Positions 1 through 9,381 of a DNA stretch of 27,393 nt are shown here, in pieces (the stretch's first letter is position 1; the number at the start of each line of letters is the position of its first letter). Source of the DNA: an uncultured bacterium (GTDB taxonomy: Bacteria > Planctomycetota > Planctomycetia > Pirellulales > UBA1268); contig CALGAS010000617.1 in assembly GCA_937959175.1 (NCBI GenBank), positions 1-27,393 of the forward strand. The letters are read 5' to 3'. Below the pieces are notes generated by a model. That model worked only from the letters and a program-made list of their open reading frames with translations, had not been told where the DNA came from and did not search any database. The position numbers and the translations under genes were made by a program.

Positions 1-578
1 CCGCACCGGAACCGGAGCCCGAAGACGGCAACTTTTTCGAGGACCTCGAGGATCTCGAGGAAGATGCGGAAGAGGTTGCCGTAGCGGAAGAGGCTGCGAC
101 TGAAGAGCCCGCCGGCGAGCCTACGGCTGATCCCTTCCCTGCGGCTGATCCGTTCGAAGAATCCGCAGAGGAGCCGATGGCCGAGGAGCCCGCTGCCGAT
201 GGTGAGTTGCCGGCGGACGTGGCTGATCCTTTCGCAACTGAGGATGCCGAGGAACCACCGGTCGAGGAGCCGCCAATCGAGGAGCCGGAGACACCCCCCG
301 TCGTCGAGGATGATTTTCTGGCCCGTGAGCCGAGCCGGCGGTGGATTGACTCGACCGGCACCGTCAGCCTTGTCGGCCGGCTGATCGAAGTTGCCCCCGA
401 TGGCCGCTGCCTGATGGAATCGGGCGGCCGGCGGTGGCTGATTCCGGTTGCCAGGCTCAGCGACCACGACCGCGAGTATGTGCGGCAGGCTGGTCTGCGG
501 CTGGCGAAGCGGGGCGACGGTGACGACCAGACGGTCGAGGCTGCGGCACCGCCCGCTGCGAGCACGGCAGGTCTCTGA
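1..578 (+). CDS. SHD1-domain protein, 3' end only
   Basis: The reading frame is already open at the left edge (first full codon at position 3) and runs to a TGA at 576-578, so only the C-terminal ~191 residues are visible. The first ~105 are extremely acidic and proline-rich, with loosely repeated EEP and ADPF units, and are probably a disordered linker. The last ~85 contain a domain beginning RRWIDSTG and ending ARLSDHDREYV. This matches the SHD1 (SLA1 homology domain 1) pattern common in planctomycete proteins, where it usually sits as a small beta-rich module of unknown binding role. The N-terminal part, which would show a signal peptide or another domain, lies outside the window. The gene converges on pgk with 39 nt between them. 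The SHD1 call is fairly secure; cellular function is unknown. Confidence 0.75.
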   Translation, partial: APEPEPEDGNFFEDLEDLEEDAEEVAVAEEAATEEPAGEPTADPFPAADPFEESAEEPMAEEPAADGELPADVADPFATEDAEEPPVEEPPIEEPETPPVVEDDFLAREPSRRWIDSTGTVSLVGRLIEVAPDGRCLMESGGRRWLIPVARLSDHDREYVRQAGLRLAKRGDGDDQTVEAAAPPAASTAGL

Positions 579-617
579 TCAATCCGGGCAACGAAGGGCA
601 GAGCGGGCCGATGTGGC

Positions 618-1823
<1,206 letters not shown>

Positions 1824-2068
1824 CGGCGGAACTCCGGGCGTGCTGGAAACGACGGATAGGGGAGCGATATTCAATCCGATCGCCCAACGCCCTGCAAACA
1901 CCTTCCCCGAGCGCCGATGAGAAGCCCCTGGGAGAGAGATCTGGGAGAGGCGATCGCGGGAACCGGGTCGTTCGCTGCCGGCGGTGTGTGGCGGTTCAGC
2001 GGGCGGGTTACACTCAACGACCGCGGCGGACCGAGCCGGCCGCCGTCTTTTCCGGGTGGAGAACCAAC

Positions 2069-3355
2069 GTGCGAGGTTTGACGACAGCCCTTGTGATCGC
2101 CGGAGCCTGTGGATCGGCGGCGGCCGAGGGAACCTGGCCCAACTGGCGAGGCCCGGGATATGACGGCGCCGCGGCCGGCAGTGGCTACGTCACCGCCTGG
2201 CGGGGAGGCGAACCCGGTGAGAACGTGCTCTGGCGGGTGAAACTCCCGGGCCTCGGGGCCAGCACGCCGGCCGTCTGGGGTGATTCGCTGGTGCTCACCT
2301 GCGGCATCGACGGCCGTGACGCCGCCCTCTGCTTCGATCGCGCTGGCAAGGAACGCTGGCGGCAAACACTGGGGGCCGAGCGGCCGGGCAAGCACAAGAA
2401 GGCCACCGGTTGCAACTCCTCGCCGGTCACCGATGGCCGGCTTGTTTGGGTCTACTTCAAAAGCGGTGAACTGGCCTGCCTGCACCTCACCGACGGTGAA
2501 CTGCTCTGGCGGACCAATCTCCAAGACCAGTTCGGTGAGGACACGCTCTGGTGGGATCTGGGCACCTCCCCGGTGCTCACCGACAAGGCGGTGATCGTGG
2601 CTGTGATGCAGAGTGGCCCGAGCTACCTCGCTGCCTTTGAACGGGCCACGGGCAGGCTCCTCTGGAAGCACGACCGGGTGCTCGCCGCCCCCGAGGAGGC
2701 GGCCCAGAGCTACACCACGCCGCTGGTGCTCGCCGGTGATGCCGCCAAGGGGGAGCCGGCCGAGATGCTGGTCGTGCTCGGGGCCGATCATGTCACGGCC
2801 CACGACGCCGCCGACGGCCGAGAGCTCTGGCGGGTCGGCGGGCTCAACCCGGAACAGAACGGCTACTTCCGCTCGATCGCCTCGCCGGTGGCCGTGGCTG
2901 ATCTGATCATCGCCCCCTACGCCCGCGGCAGCACGATCACGGCCATCCGTCGCGGGGGCAGCGGTGATGTGACGGGCTCGCACGTCGCCTGGGTGCGAAG
3001 GGATCTCGGGGCCGACGTGCCCACGCCGGCAGTCGCCGATGACCGCGTCATCATCTGCACCGACAAGGGCCGAGTCGCCTGCCTTGCGGCAGCTACCGGT
3101 GAGACGCTCTGGGAGGAGACCATGCCGAAGAATCGCCATGCCTACAGTGCCTCGCCGGTGGTCGTCGACGGCCGTGTGATCCTGACCCGCGAGGACGGGA
3201 CCAGCTGGGTGCTCTCGGTTCCGGCCGCCGGGGCAGCTCCCGAACTCGTCGGCCAGGCCGCCCTCGATGAGATGACTGTCGCGACGCCCGTCTGCGTCGC
3301 CGGCCGGATCTTCCTGCGGACGCACGACTCGCTCTGGTGCCTCGGGCGTCGCTGA
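2069..3355 (+). CDS. Secreted PQQ-like beta-propeller protein
   Basis: The 428-residue protein begins with a signal peptide (charged MRGL, a hydrophobic stretch to about residue 15, small residues before AEGTWPNWRGP). It then shows repeated blades with patterns such as LVWVYFKSGELACLHLTDGELLW and 'GETLWEE', the tryptophan-docking repeats of PQQ-like/BamB-type propellers. The opening W.NWRGP is common in planctomycete members. I chose the GTG at 2069 because GGAG lies 7 nt upstream and a clean signal peptide follows; a start at 1988 would bury the signal peptide behind 27 charged residues. PQQ binding is not demonstrated: many such planctomycete proteins are propellers without a known cofactor. 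It is followed 39 nt later by the ThuA gene, suggesting co-transcription with the sulfatase cluster. The fold is confident; substrate or partner is unknown. Confidence 0.85.
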   Translation: MRGLTTALVIAGACGSAAAEGTWPNWRGPGYDGAAAGSGYVTAWRGGEPGENVLWRVKLPGLGASTPAVWGDSLVLTCGIDGRDAALCFDRAGKERWRQTLGAERPGKHKKATGCNSSPVTDGRLVWVYFKSGELACLHLTDGELLWRTNLQDQFGEDTLWWDLGTSPVLTDKAVIVAVMQSGPSYLAAFERATGRLLWKHDRVLAAPEEAAQSYTTPLVLAGDAAKGEPAEMLVVLGADHVTAHDAADGRELWRVGGLNPEQNGYFRSIASPVAVADLIIAPYARGSTITAIRRGGSGDVTGSHVAWVRRDLGADVPTPAVADDRVIICTDKGRVACLAAATGETLWEETMPKNRHAYSASPVVVDGRVILTREDGTSWVLSVPAAGAAPELVGQAALDEMTVATPVCVAGRIFLRTHDSLWCLGRR

Positions 3356-3394
3356 CGCGGCCGAAGCCGATCACTTTTCTCCCGGAGTTCTCCC

Positions 3395-4438
3395 ATGCCG
3401 CTGCGTGCCTTCTTACTGGCGTCAATGATCGGGATCACCGCCGCGATCCCGGCCGCCGGAGATGCTGAGGAACCGTCACCGCCAGCCCGCCTGCTCTGCG
3501 TCTCGGTGACCACCGGATTTCGCCATGGGTCGATCGGCACAGCCGAGGGCGTCCTGGAAGAAATCGGCCGCCAACAGGGCTGCTACCACCTCGACTACCT
3601 GCGGATGCCGGAAGGCGACAAGAACGACGCTGCCTGGCGGAAAAACCTCGTGAGCCTCTTCGCCACGGCCTTCGCCCCCGAGACGCTCGCCGAGTTCGAC
3701 GGCGTCATGTTTGTGAGCACAACCGGCGAGCTGCCGCTGCCGGATCTGGACGGGTTCCTCGACTGGATCCGGTCAGGCAAAGCCTTCATCGGCTTCCACG
3801 CCGCCAGCGACACCCTCAAGAGCTCCGATGCCTACGTCGAGATGATTGGTGGCCACTTTGCCGGCCACCCCTGGAATGCCGGCGGCGAGCACGGCTTTGT
3901 GGTTCATGAGCCCGCTCACCGGCTGGCCGCGATGTACCCGCGCAGGTTTCGCTGGCGAGATGAGATTTACCAATACGATGCCCGCTACAAGCCGGAGAAC
4001 GTCCGGGTGCTGATCAGCCTCGACATGGCGGCCAGTACCCCCAAGCATCCCTGGCACGTGCCAGTCTCATGGGTGCGGGACTACGGCGAGGGCCGGGTCT
4101 TCTACACGAACTTCGGCCACAACGAGACCACCTGGAAGGACCCGGTGTTCCAGCAGCACGCCCGTGAGGGGATCGCCTGGGCCCTGCGGCGATCCGAGGC
4201 CGCCGCCGAGCCCAACCCGGAAGTCCAGGCGGCCGAATATCTCCGGAGCGTGCTGGCCGCGGCGGCCGAGCAGCTGTCGGCCGACCACGATGCCCTCCGG
4301 GCCAAGGCCGATGCCAAGATCGCCGCTGATCCCGGCTGGGCGGTGGCCCTGCGTCCTACCCTGCTGCCGCTGCGAGCCATGAAGCCTCCCGCCCGCGCAG
4401 CGATCTACAAGGAACTGCTCGCGGAGATCCAGCGATGA
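3395..4438 (+). CDS. Secreted ThuA-domain protein
   Basis: The 347-residue protein has a signal peptide (MPLRAFLLASMIGITAAIPAAG, cleavage near residue 22) and a ThuA-like domain at about 33-265. Visible hallmarks are TTGFRHGSI (39-47), a GFHAASDT block (133-140), GGHFAGHPW (152-160), DEIYQY (189-194) and GRVFYTNFGHN (233-243). ThuA domains have a glutamine-amidotransferase-like fold and were named from trehalose utilisation. In planctomycetes they are usually secreted, near sulfatases or dehydrogenases, with no established reaction. Residues 270-347 form an extra helical, alanine-rich tail I cannot assign. The ATG at 3395 has GGAG about 7 nt upstream. The stop overlaps the next gene's start in an ATGA, so translation of the sulfatase is probably coupled. 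Domain call secure, chemistry unknown. Confidence 0.88.
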   Translation: MPLRAFLLASMIGITAAIPAAGDAEEPSPPARLLCVSVTTGFRHGSIGTAEGVLEEIGRQQGCYHLDYLRMPEGDKNDAAWRKNLVSLFATAFAPETLAEFDGVMFVSTTGELPLPDLDGFLDWIRSGKAFIGFHAASDTLKSSDAYVEMIGGHFAGHPWNAGGEHGFVVHEPAHRLAAMYPRRFRWRDEIYQYDARYKPENVRVLISLDMAASTPKHPWHVPVSWVRDYGEGRVFYTNFGHNETTWKDPVFQQHAREGIAWALRRSEAAAEPNPEVQAAEYLRSVLAAAAEQLSADHDALRAKADAKIAADPGWAVALRPTLLPLRAMKPPARAAIYKELLAEIQR

Positions 4439-6003
4439 CGATACCGCTGACCAGGCTCCTCACCGGTCTCCTTCTGGCCTGCCTTGCCCAATGCGTCTCG
4501 GCTGCTGAAGCCCCCGCTCCCAACGTGGTCATCATCCTGGCCGACGACCTCGGCTACGGCGACCTCGGCTGCTACGGCGGCACGGTCGCTGCGACGCCGG
4601 CGATTGACTCGCTGGCCGCTGCCGGGATCCGGTTCACCGACTTTCACGTCGCCCAGGCCGTCTGTTCGGCGTCGCGGGCTGCGCTGCTGACCGGCTGCTA
4701 TCCCAACCGGATCGGAATCGCCGGGGCGCTCGGCCCGGGAGCCCGGCACGGCCTCGCCGCGGAGGAGACGACGCTTGCCGAACTGCTCCAGGCTCGCGGC
4801 TACCGCACTGCCTGCGTCGGCAAGTGGCACCTCGGCCACCGCGGGCCCTTTCTGCCGACCCGCCACGGCTTCGATGAATACTTCGGGCTTCCCTATTCCA
4901 ACGACATGTGGCCCCATCACCCCGAGGCGAAGCCGGGTACCTATCCGCCACTGCCGCTGTTCGAGGGGGAGCGCGTGGTCGATGCCGAAGTCAGTCCAGA
5001 AGACCAGGGCACCCTCACCGTCCGCTACACGGCCCGGGCCGTCGACTTTCTCGAGCGGGCTGGCTCCGCGGCCGACGGCCGGCCGTTCTTCCTCTATCTC
5101 GCCCACTCGATGCCGCACGTGCCGCTCTTCGCGGGCCGGGAGTTTCAAGGCACCAGTCCCGGTGGACTCTATGGCGACGTACTCGCGGAGATCGATGCCT
5201 CGGTCGCTGCCCTGCTGGCTGCCCTCGACCGCACCGGCCATGCCGAGGACACGCTCGTGATTTTCACCAGCGACAACGGCCCCTGGCTCTCCTACGGCAA
5301 CCACGGCGGCTCGGCTGGGCCGCTGCGCGAGGGCAAGGGGACGAGTTTTGAGGGGGGCGTGCGGGTACCCTGCGTCGCCCGGCTGCCAGGCGTGATTCCA
5401 GCGGGGACGGTCTGCGACGCTCCGGCGATGACGATCGACCTCATGCCGACGATCGCCGCGTTGACCGGCGAGCCGCTGCCGGCTGACTCGGAAGGCCACC
5501 TCTTGGTGGGGGGCCGGCGGATCGACGGGCGGAGCATCGAGCCGCTCCTGCGGGGCAAGAGGAAGCCCGGAGCCCCGCCGGTGTACGCCTTCTGGTATGC
5601 CAACAATCAGCTCCAGGCCATCCGCGCAGGTGATTGGAAGCTGGTCTTTCCCCACGCCTACCGTTCGATGCGGGGACAGCCGCCGGGCAAGGACGGCATT
5701 CCGGGAAGATACCGGCATCCCAGGACCGGCCTGGCCCTCTACGAGCTGAAGGCTGATCCGGCGGAATCACGTGACCTGGCTGCAACCCATCCGGAGATCG
5801 TGGCTCGGCTCGAATCACTCGCCGCCGAGGCCCGGGCGGAGCTGGGCGATTCGCTTACGAAGGTCGAGGGCTCAGCTGTGCGGCCTGCCGGGCAGCTCTC
5901 AGCCGCTGGGGCCACGGTTCCTCCCGCCGTGGCCGCCATGGTGGAGGGCCGCACCCACATGCCACTGCCGAGCGAGACCGCTCCCGTTCCCCTCCAGCCG
6001 TGA
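4435..6003 (+). CDS. Secreted sulfatase (arylsulfatase family)
   Basis: This hydrolase is expected to remove sulfate esters from a glycan or aryl substrate outside the cytoplasm. The 522-residue product has a signal peptide ending near VSAAEAP (residue ~24). The alkaline-phosphatase-like fold shows the metal-site aspartates ADDLGYGD (D37, D38), the formylglycine motif CSASR with C77, the catalytic lysine and histidine in VGKWHLGH, and TSDNG (D280, N281), completing the calcium site. The motif has alanine where the classical one (C-x-P-S-R) has proline; the C-x-A-S-R form also occurs in bacterial sulfatases. The ATG lies inside the ThuA stop codon (ATGA), and the next gene starts 36 nt after this one ends. 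The sulfatase call is very secure; substrate specificity cannot be read from sequence. Confidence 0.95.
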   Translation: MTIPLTRLLTGLLLACLAQCVSAAEAPAPNVVIILADDLGYGDLGCYGGTVAATPAIDSLAAAGIRFTDFHVAQAVCSASRAALLTGCYPNRIGIAGALGPGARHGLAAEETTLAELLQARGYRTACVGKWHLGHRGPFLPTRHGFDEYFGLPYSNDMWPHHPEAKPGTYPPLPLFEGERVVDAEVSPEDQGTLTVRYTARAVDFLERAGSAADGRPFFLYLAHSMPHVPLFAGREFQGTSPGGLYGDVLAEIDASVAALLAALDRTGHAEDTLVIFTSDNGPWLSYGNHGGSAGPLREGKGTSFEGGVRVPCVARLPGVIPAGTVCDAPAMTIDLMPTIAALTGEPLPADSEGHLLVGGRRIDGRSIEPLLRGKRKPGAPPVYAFWYANNQLQAIRAGDWKLVFPHAYRSMRGQPPGKDGIPGRYRHPRTGLALYELKADPAESRDLAATHPEIVARLESLAAEARAELGDSLTKVEGSAVRPAGQLSAAGATVPPAVAAMVEGRTHMPLPSETAPVPLQP

Positions 6004-6038
6004 GAACGCCCCGAACTCTTGTCGCAGAGGAGCCCCTG

Positions 6039-9035
6039 ATGAGCCGTATGGCCCGCATCTTGATCGTCGTCCTGGCAGTGGCCAGCTCCCTCGGCAGCCT
6101 GTCTGCCGCAGAACCCCGCCGCCCGAACATCGTCTTCTTCCTCTGCGACGATCTCGGCACGGGTGACCTGGGCGTGCTCGGGTCCAAGGACATCCAGACG
6201 CCCAATATCGATGCCCTCTTCGGCCGCGGCACGCAGCTCTCCTGGCACTGGGCCGGCAACGCCGTCTGCGCTCCGAGCCGCTGCGTGCTGATGACCGGCA
6301 AGCATCCTGGCCACGCCGTGGTCCGCAGCAACCGAGAGGTGAGGCCCGAAGGGCAGGCACCGATGCCCGCCGGCACGGTCACGCTGGCGAGGATTCTCCA
6401 CGATGCCGGTTACGCCACCGGTGGCTTCGGCAAGTGGGGGCTGGGGGCGCCCAGCAGCCAGTCCGATCCGGTCGCTTCGGGCTTCGATCGGTTCTACGGC
6501 TACAACTGCCAGCGGGAGGCCCACACCTTCTATCCCGGCCATCTCTGGGACAACCGCGACAAGGTCCTGCTCGAGAATCCCTCGCTCGCCGGCCAGCCGA
6601 AGGTCGCCCGCACTGGTACGGTCGATCCCGCCCAGGCCGACGATGAGGCGGCGTTTGCCAGGTTCCAGGGCAGGCAGTACTCGGCCGACCTGATCGCCAA
6701 TGAGCAACTGGCCTTCATCCGCGAGCATGCGGCCGAGCCGTTTTTTCTCTACGTGCCCACGACGGTGCCGCACCTGGCGCTCCAGGTGCCGGCCGATGAG
6801 CCCTCGCTGGCCCATTACCGAGAGCACTTCGGCGAGGAGAAGCCCTATCTCGGCGGCGGCGGCTACGTGCCCTGCCGCCGGCCGCTCTCGACCTATGCCG
6901 CGATGATCACGCGGATGGACCGCGAGGTGGGGCGGATCGTCGGCCTGCTTGACGAACTCGGCCTCGCCGACGACACGATCTTCGTGTTCACCAGCGACAA
7001 CGGGGCCACCTTTCCGGGCTGCGGCGGAATCGATACCGGCCGGCTGAAGAGCAACGGCGCATATCGCAGCTGGAAGGGGTCGCCTTACGAGGGGGGGCTG
7101 CGGGTGCCGACCGCGATCGTCTGGCCGGGAAAAATTCCGGCCGGGAAGACGATCACCGCCCCGACCGGCTTCGAGGACTGGATGCCGACCCTCCTCGACC
7201 TGGCCGGACTTCACGACGAGATCCCTGCCGATATCGACGGCATCAGTCTGGCGGCGGCTGTCGAGGGCAAAGCTCCTCCCCCTGACGATCGCTTCCTCTA
7301 CCGCGAGCTCACCGAGGGAAACTGGCAGGCCGTCACCGATGGCCGCTGGAAGGCTGTTCGGCGGGCCGTCAGCCGCAAGCAGCCGGAGCAGGCCCGGCCG
7401 ACTGAACTCTTCGACCTCGCCGCCGATCCATCCGAGACGACCGATGTGGCCGCCGAGCATCCCGACGTAGTCGCAAGGCTCGAGGCCCTGATGGACCACG
7501 AGCACGTGCCGCACCCCGACTGGCCGCTTCCCTTCGCCGACAAGGCGGCCCGCCGGGCGGAGGCAAAGTCGGCGGCCGCTGCACCGACGACCCGGCCCAA
7601 CATCCTCCTGATCGTCGCCGACGATCAGTCGCCCTTTGATCTGAGGGCCTACGACGCCGATTCCCCGCTCGAGACACCCGTGATCGATGCGCTGGCGGCC
7701 CGGGGCTGCGTGCTCGATGCCGCCTACCACATGGGGTCGTTTTCCGGTGCCGTCTGCACCCCCTCGCGGCACATGATCATGACCGGCCGCTCGGTCTGGC
7801 ACTTGCCGATCGGCCCGGGAGGCAGGAGCGGGACGTCGCCTGCGGGCTGGCAGCGACGGTGTCCCGTCGACATCGAAGACCACGTGCTTCCGGCGGTTTT
7901 CAATGCGGCCGGCTATGACACGATGCGGACTTGCAAGCAGGGCAACAGTTACGCCGGGGCCAACAAGCGGTTCACCGTCCGCCACGAGGCCACCAAGCGT
8001 GGCGGGACCGAGGAGGGGGGCAGTGCCTGGCACGCCGACCGGGTGCTTGACTTTCTCGCGGCTCGCGAGGCTGCCGGCGATGGCGACCCGTTCCTGATCT
8101 ACCTCGGCTTCTCGCACCCGCACGACACCCGCGACGGCACGCCCGAGCTGCTTGCCAAGTACGGAGCGACGAACCACACCGACGCCACGCGGCCGCCCCC
8201 GCCCGCAGCGCAGCAGCCGCCCCTGCCAGCCGCCTGGCTGCCGCGGCATCCCTTCGACAACACCGACATGAACGTCCGGGATGAGAAGGCCGTCAGCGGT
8301 GTCTGGCGGCGTCGGGACGAGGCTACGATTCGCAACGAGCTCGGCCGCGAGTTCGCCTGCAGTGAAAATATCGACATCCAGGTCGGCCGCGTGCTGGACC
8401 GGCTTCGAGCGATCGGTGAACTCGACAATACCTGGATCATCTACACGGCTGACCACGGGATCGCGATCGGTCGTCACGGGCTGCAGGGCAAGCAGAATCT
8501 CTACGAGCACACCTGGCGGGTTCCCCTGATCGTGGCCGGACCAGGCGTGAAACCCGGCAGCCGCGGCCCGGGCAACGTCTACCTGGCTGACCTGCTCGTC
8601 ACGCTCTGCGAGATCGCCGGAGTCGAGCCGCCGGCGACCAACCAGGGGAGGAGCTTCCTGCCGGTGCTCACCGGCGACCAATCGGTGATCCGGGAGGTGA
8701 TCTACGGCGTCTATTCAGGCGGCGCCAAGCCGGGTATCCGCGGCATCCGCCGGGGCAACTGGAAGCTCGTCAAGTATGAGTCGCCGGCCGGCGGTCTGGT
8801 GACGCAGCTGTTCGACCTCGGGGCGAACCCGGAGGAGTTTCTGGCCGAACACCACGACCCGACGGTCACGGCCATCTCGCAGGCCGAACCGGCCCCGCAC
8901 CAGAGGAATCTCGCCGCCGACCCGGACCATGCCGACACGCTCCGGGAGATGGAGGCCCTCCTGCTGGCCGAGATGCGGCGGCGGGACGATCCCTACCGAT
9001 TCTCCGATCAGCCCCCCGCCGACGGCTCGCTGTGA
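6039..9035 (+). CDS. Secreted protein with two fused sulfatase domains
   Basis: The 998-residue protein is about twice a usual sulfatase. A signal peptide (to about LSAAEPRR, residue 24) is followed by sulfatase domain 1 (about 28-490) with CDDLGTGD, formylglycine motif CAPSR (C77), GFGKWGLG and TSDNG (D320, N321). After a linker rich in A, R and K (about 490-517), domain 2 (about 518-975) starts RPNILLIVADDQ and carries CTPSR (C573), FSHPHDTR and YTADHG (D805, H806). Both halves keep their recognisable active-site residues, so both may be active. Domain 1 resembles arylsulfatase-A-type enzymes; domain 2 is closer to choline-sulfatase/heparan-type members. I chose ATG 6039 because AGAGGAG ends 6 nt upstream and a clean signal peptide follows; a GTG at 6000 is in frame but lacks this. 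It probably lies in the same transcript as the preceding sulfatase. Confidence 0.93.
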   Translation: MSRMARILIVVLAVASSLGSLSAAEPRRPNIVFFLCDDLGTGDLGVLGSKDIQTPNIDALFGRGTQLSWHWAGNAVCAPSRCVLMTGKHPGHAVVRSNREVRPEGQAPMPAGTVTLARILHDAGYATGGFGKWGLGAPSSQSDPVASGFDRFYGYNCQREAHTFYPGHLWDNRDKVLLENPSLAGQPKVARTGTVDPAQADDEAAFARFQGRQYSADLIANEQLAFIREHAAEPFFLYVPTTVPHLALQVPADEPSLAHYREHFGEEKPYLGGGGYVPCRRPLSTYAAMITRMDREVGRIVGLLDELGLADDTIFVFTSDNGATFPGCGGIDTGRLKSNGAYRSWKGSPYEGGLRVPTAIVWPGKIPAGKTITAPTGFEDWMPTLLDLAGLHDEIPADIDGISLAAAVEGKAPPPDDRFLYRELTEGNWQAVTDGRWKAVRRAVSRKQPEQARPTELFDLAADPSETTDVAAEHPDVVARLEALMDHEHVPHPDWPLPFADKAARRAEAKSAAAAPTTRPNILLIVADDQSPFDLRAYDADSPLETPVIDALAARGCVLDAAYHMGSFSGAVCTPSRHMIMTGRSVWHLPIGPGGRSGTSPAGWQRRCPVDIEDHVLPAVFNAAGYDTMRTCKQGNSYAGANKRFTVRHEATKRGGTEEGGSAWHADRVLDFLAAREAAGDGDPFLIYLGFSHPHDTRDGTPELLAKYGATNHTDATRPPPPAAQQPPLPAAWLPRHPFDNTDMNVRDEKAVSGVWRRRDEATIRNELGREFACSENIDIQVGRVLDRLRAIGELDNTWIIYTADHGIAIGRHGLQGKQNLYEHTWRVPLIVAGPGVKPGSRGPGNVYLADLLVTLCEIAGVEPPATNQGRSFLPVLTGDQSVIREVIYGVYSGGAKPGIRGIRRGNWKLVKYESPAGGLVTQLFDLGANPEEFLAEHHDPTVTAISQAEPAPHQRNLAADPDHADTLREMEALLLAEMRRRDDPYRFSDQPPADGSL

Positions 9036-9076
9036 CGAGCCGCCACAGCCCCGACCGCGGAGTGTATCCTTGCGGC

Positions 9077-9091
9077 CGACCCGAAGGGTCG
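9077..9091 (+). promoter_or_regulatory. Small hairpin ahead of the DUF485-like gene
   Basis: A perfect 6-bp inverted repeat (CGACCC and GGGTCG around GAA) lies just upstream of the GGAGG ribosome-binding site at 9096-9100. It could shape the 5' leader of the DUF485-actP transcript. Short GC-rich inverted repeats are common by chance in this genome, so this is weak. Confidence 0.2.
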
Positions 9092-9105
9092 ACTTGGAGG
9101 TAAGG

Positions 9106-9363
9106 GTGTCGCAGCAGCAGGATTCAGGACGGTCGTCCGTGCCGATCAACCGAGTCGGCCTCGCGTTGTTCGGGGTCTATGTGCTCCTCTACGGCGGATT
9201 CATGGGGCTGGTGCTCGCGGGGCCGGATCTGCTGGCCACGCGGGTGTTGGGAGGGGTGAACCTGGCGATCGCCTGCGGTCTCGGCCTGATCGTGGCGGCC
9301 GTGGCGCTCTCGGTCATCTACATCCTGGCCCGGGCTGGCCGCAGCCGGGACAGCCGTTCGTAG
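9106..9363 (+). CDS. Small two-helix membrane protein, DUF485-like (YjcH type)
   Basis: An 85-residue protein starting at GTG 9106, chosen because GGAGG lies 5 nt upstream; a longer frame starting at 8929 would overlap the sulfatase gene and adds non-conserved sequence. After a polar N-terminus it shows two hydrophobic helices (about 17-38 and 50-74) joined by a short DLLATRVLGGVN turn, then a basic tail. Length, topology and position 18 nt ahead of an ActP-type symporter match the DUF485/YjcH proteins encoded next to acetate permeases. The role of YjcH is not established; it may assist the symporter. I assign it mainly by context and topology, as the sequence is too short for a firm family call by eye. 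Confidence 0.75.
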   Translation: MSQQQDSGRSSVPINRVGLALFGVYVLLYGGFMGLVLAGPDLLATRVLGGVNLAIACGLGLIVAAVALSVIYILARAGRSRDSRS

Positions 9364-9381
9364 GACCACGACGGGAATCGC

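Noticed and set aside
2009..2014. TACACT as a -10 promoter element for the PQQ-propeller gene
   Set aside because: No acceptable -35 sequence occurs 16-18 bp upstream, so it is not listed as a promoter.
1988..2068. Upstream start for the PQQ-propeller gene
   Set aside because: It would add 27 charged residues ahead of a proper signal peptide. The GTG at 2069 has a well-spaced GGAG.
1871..3325. Long minus-strand frame opposite the PQQ-propeller gene
   Set aside because: Antisense shadow of a clear gene. No recognisable motif.
4405..5718. Long minus-strand frame opposite the first sulfatase
   Set aside because: Antisense shadow; no start signal or domain.
5739..8681. A 980-codon open frame antisense to the sulfatase genes
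   Set aside because: It lies opposite two unmistakable sulfatase genes, shows no domain or ribosome-binding site, and its composition (G, R, P, V, D) is what the GC-rich third-position bias of the sense strand produces.
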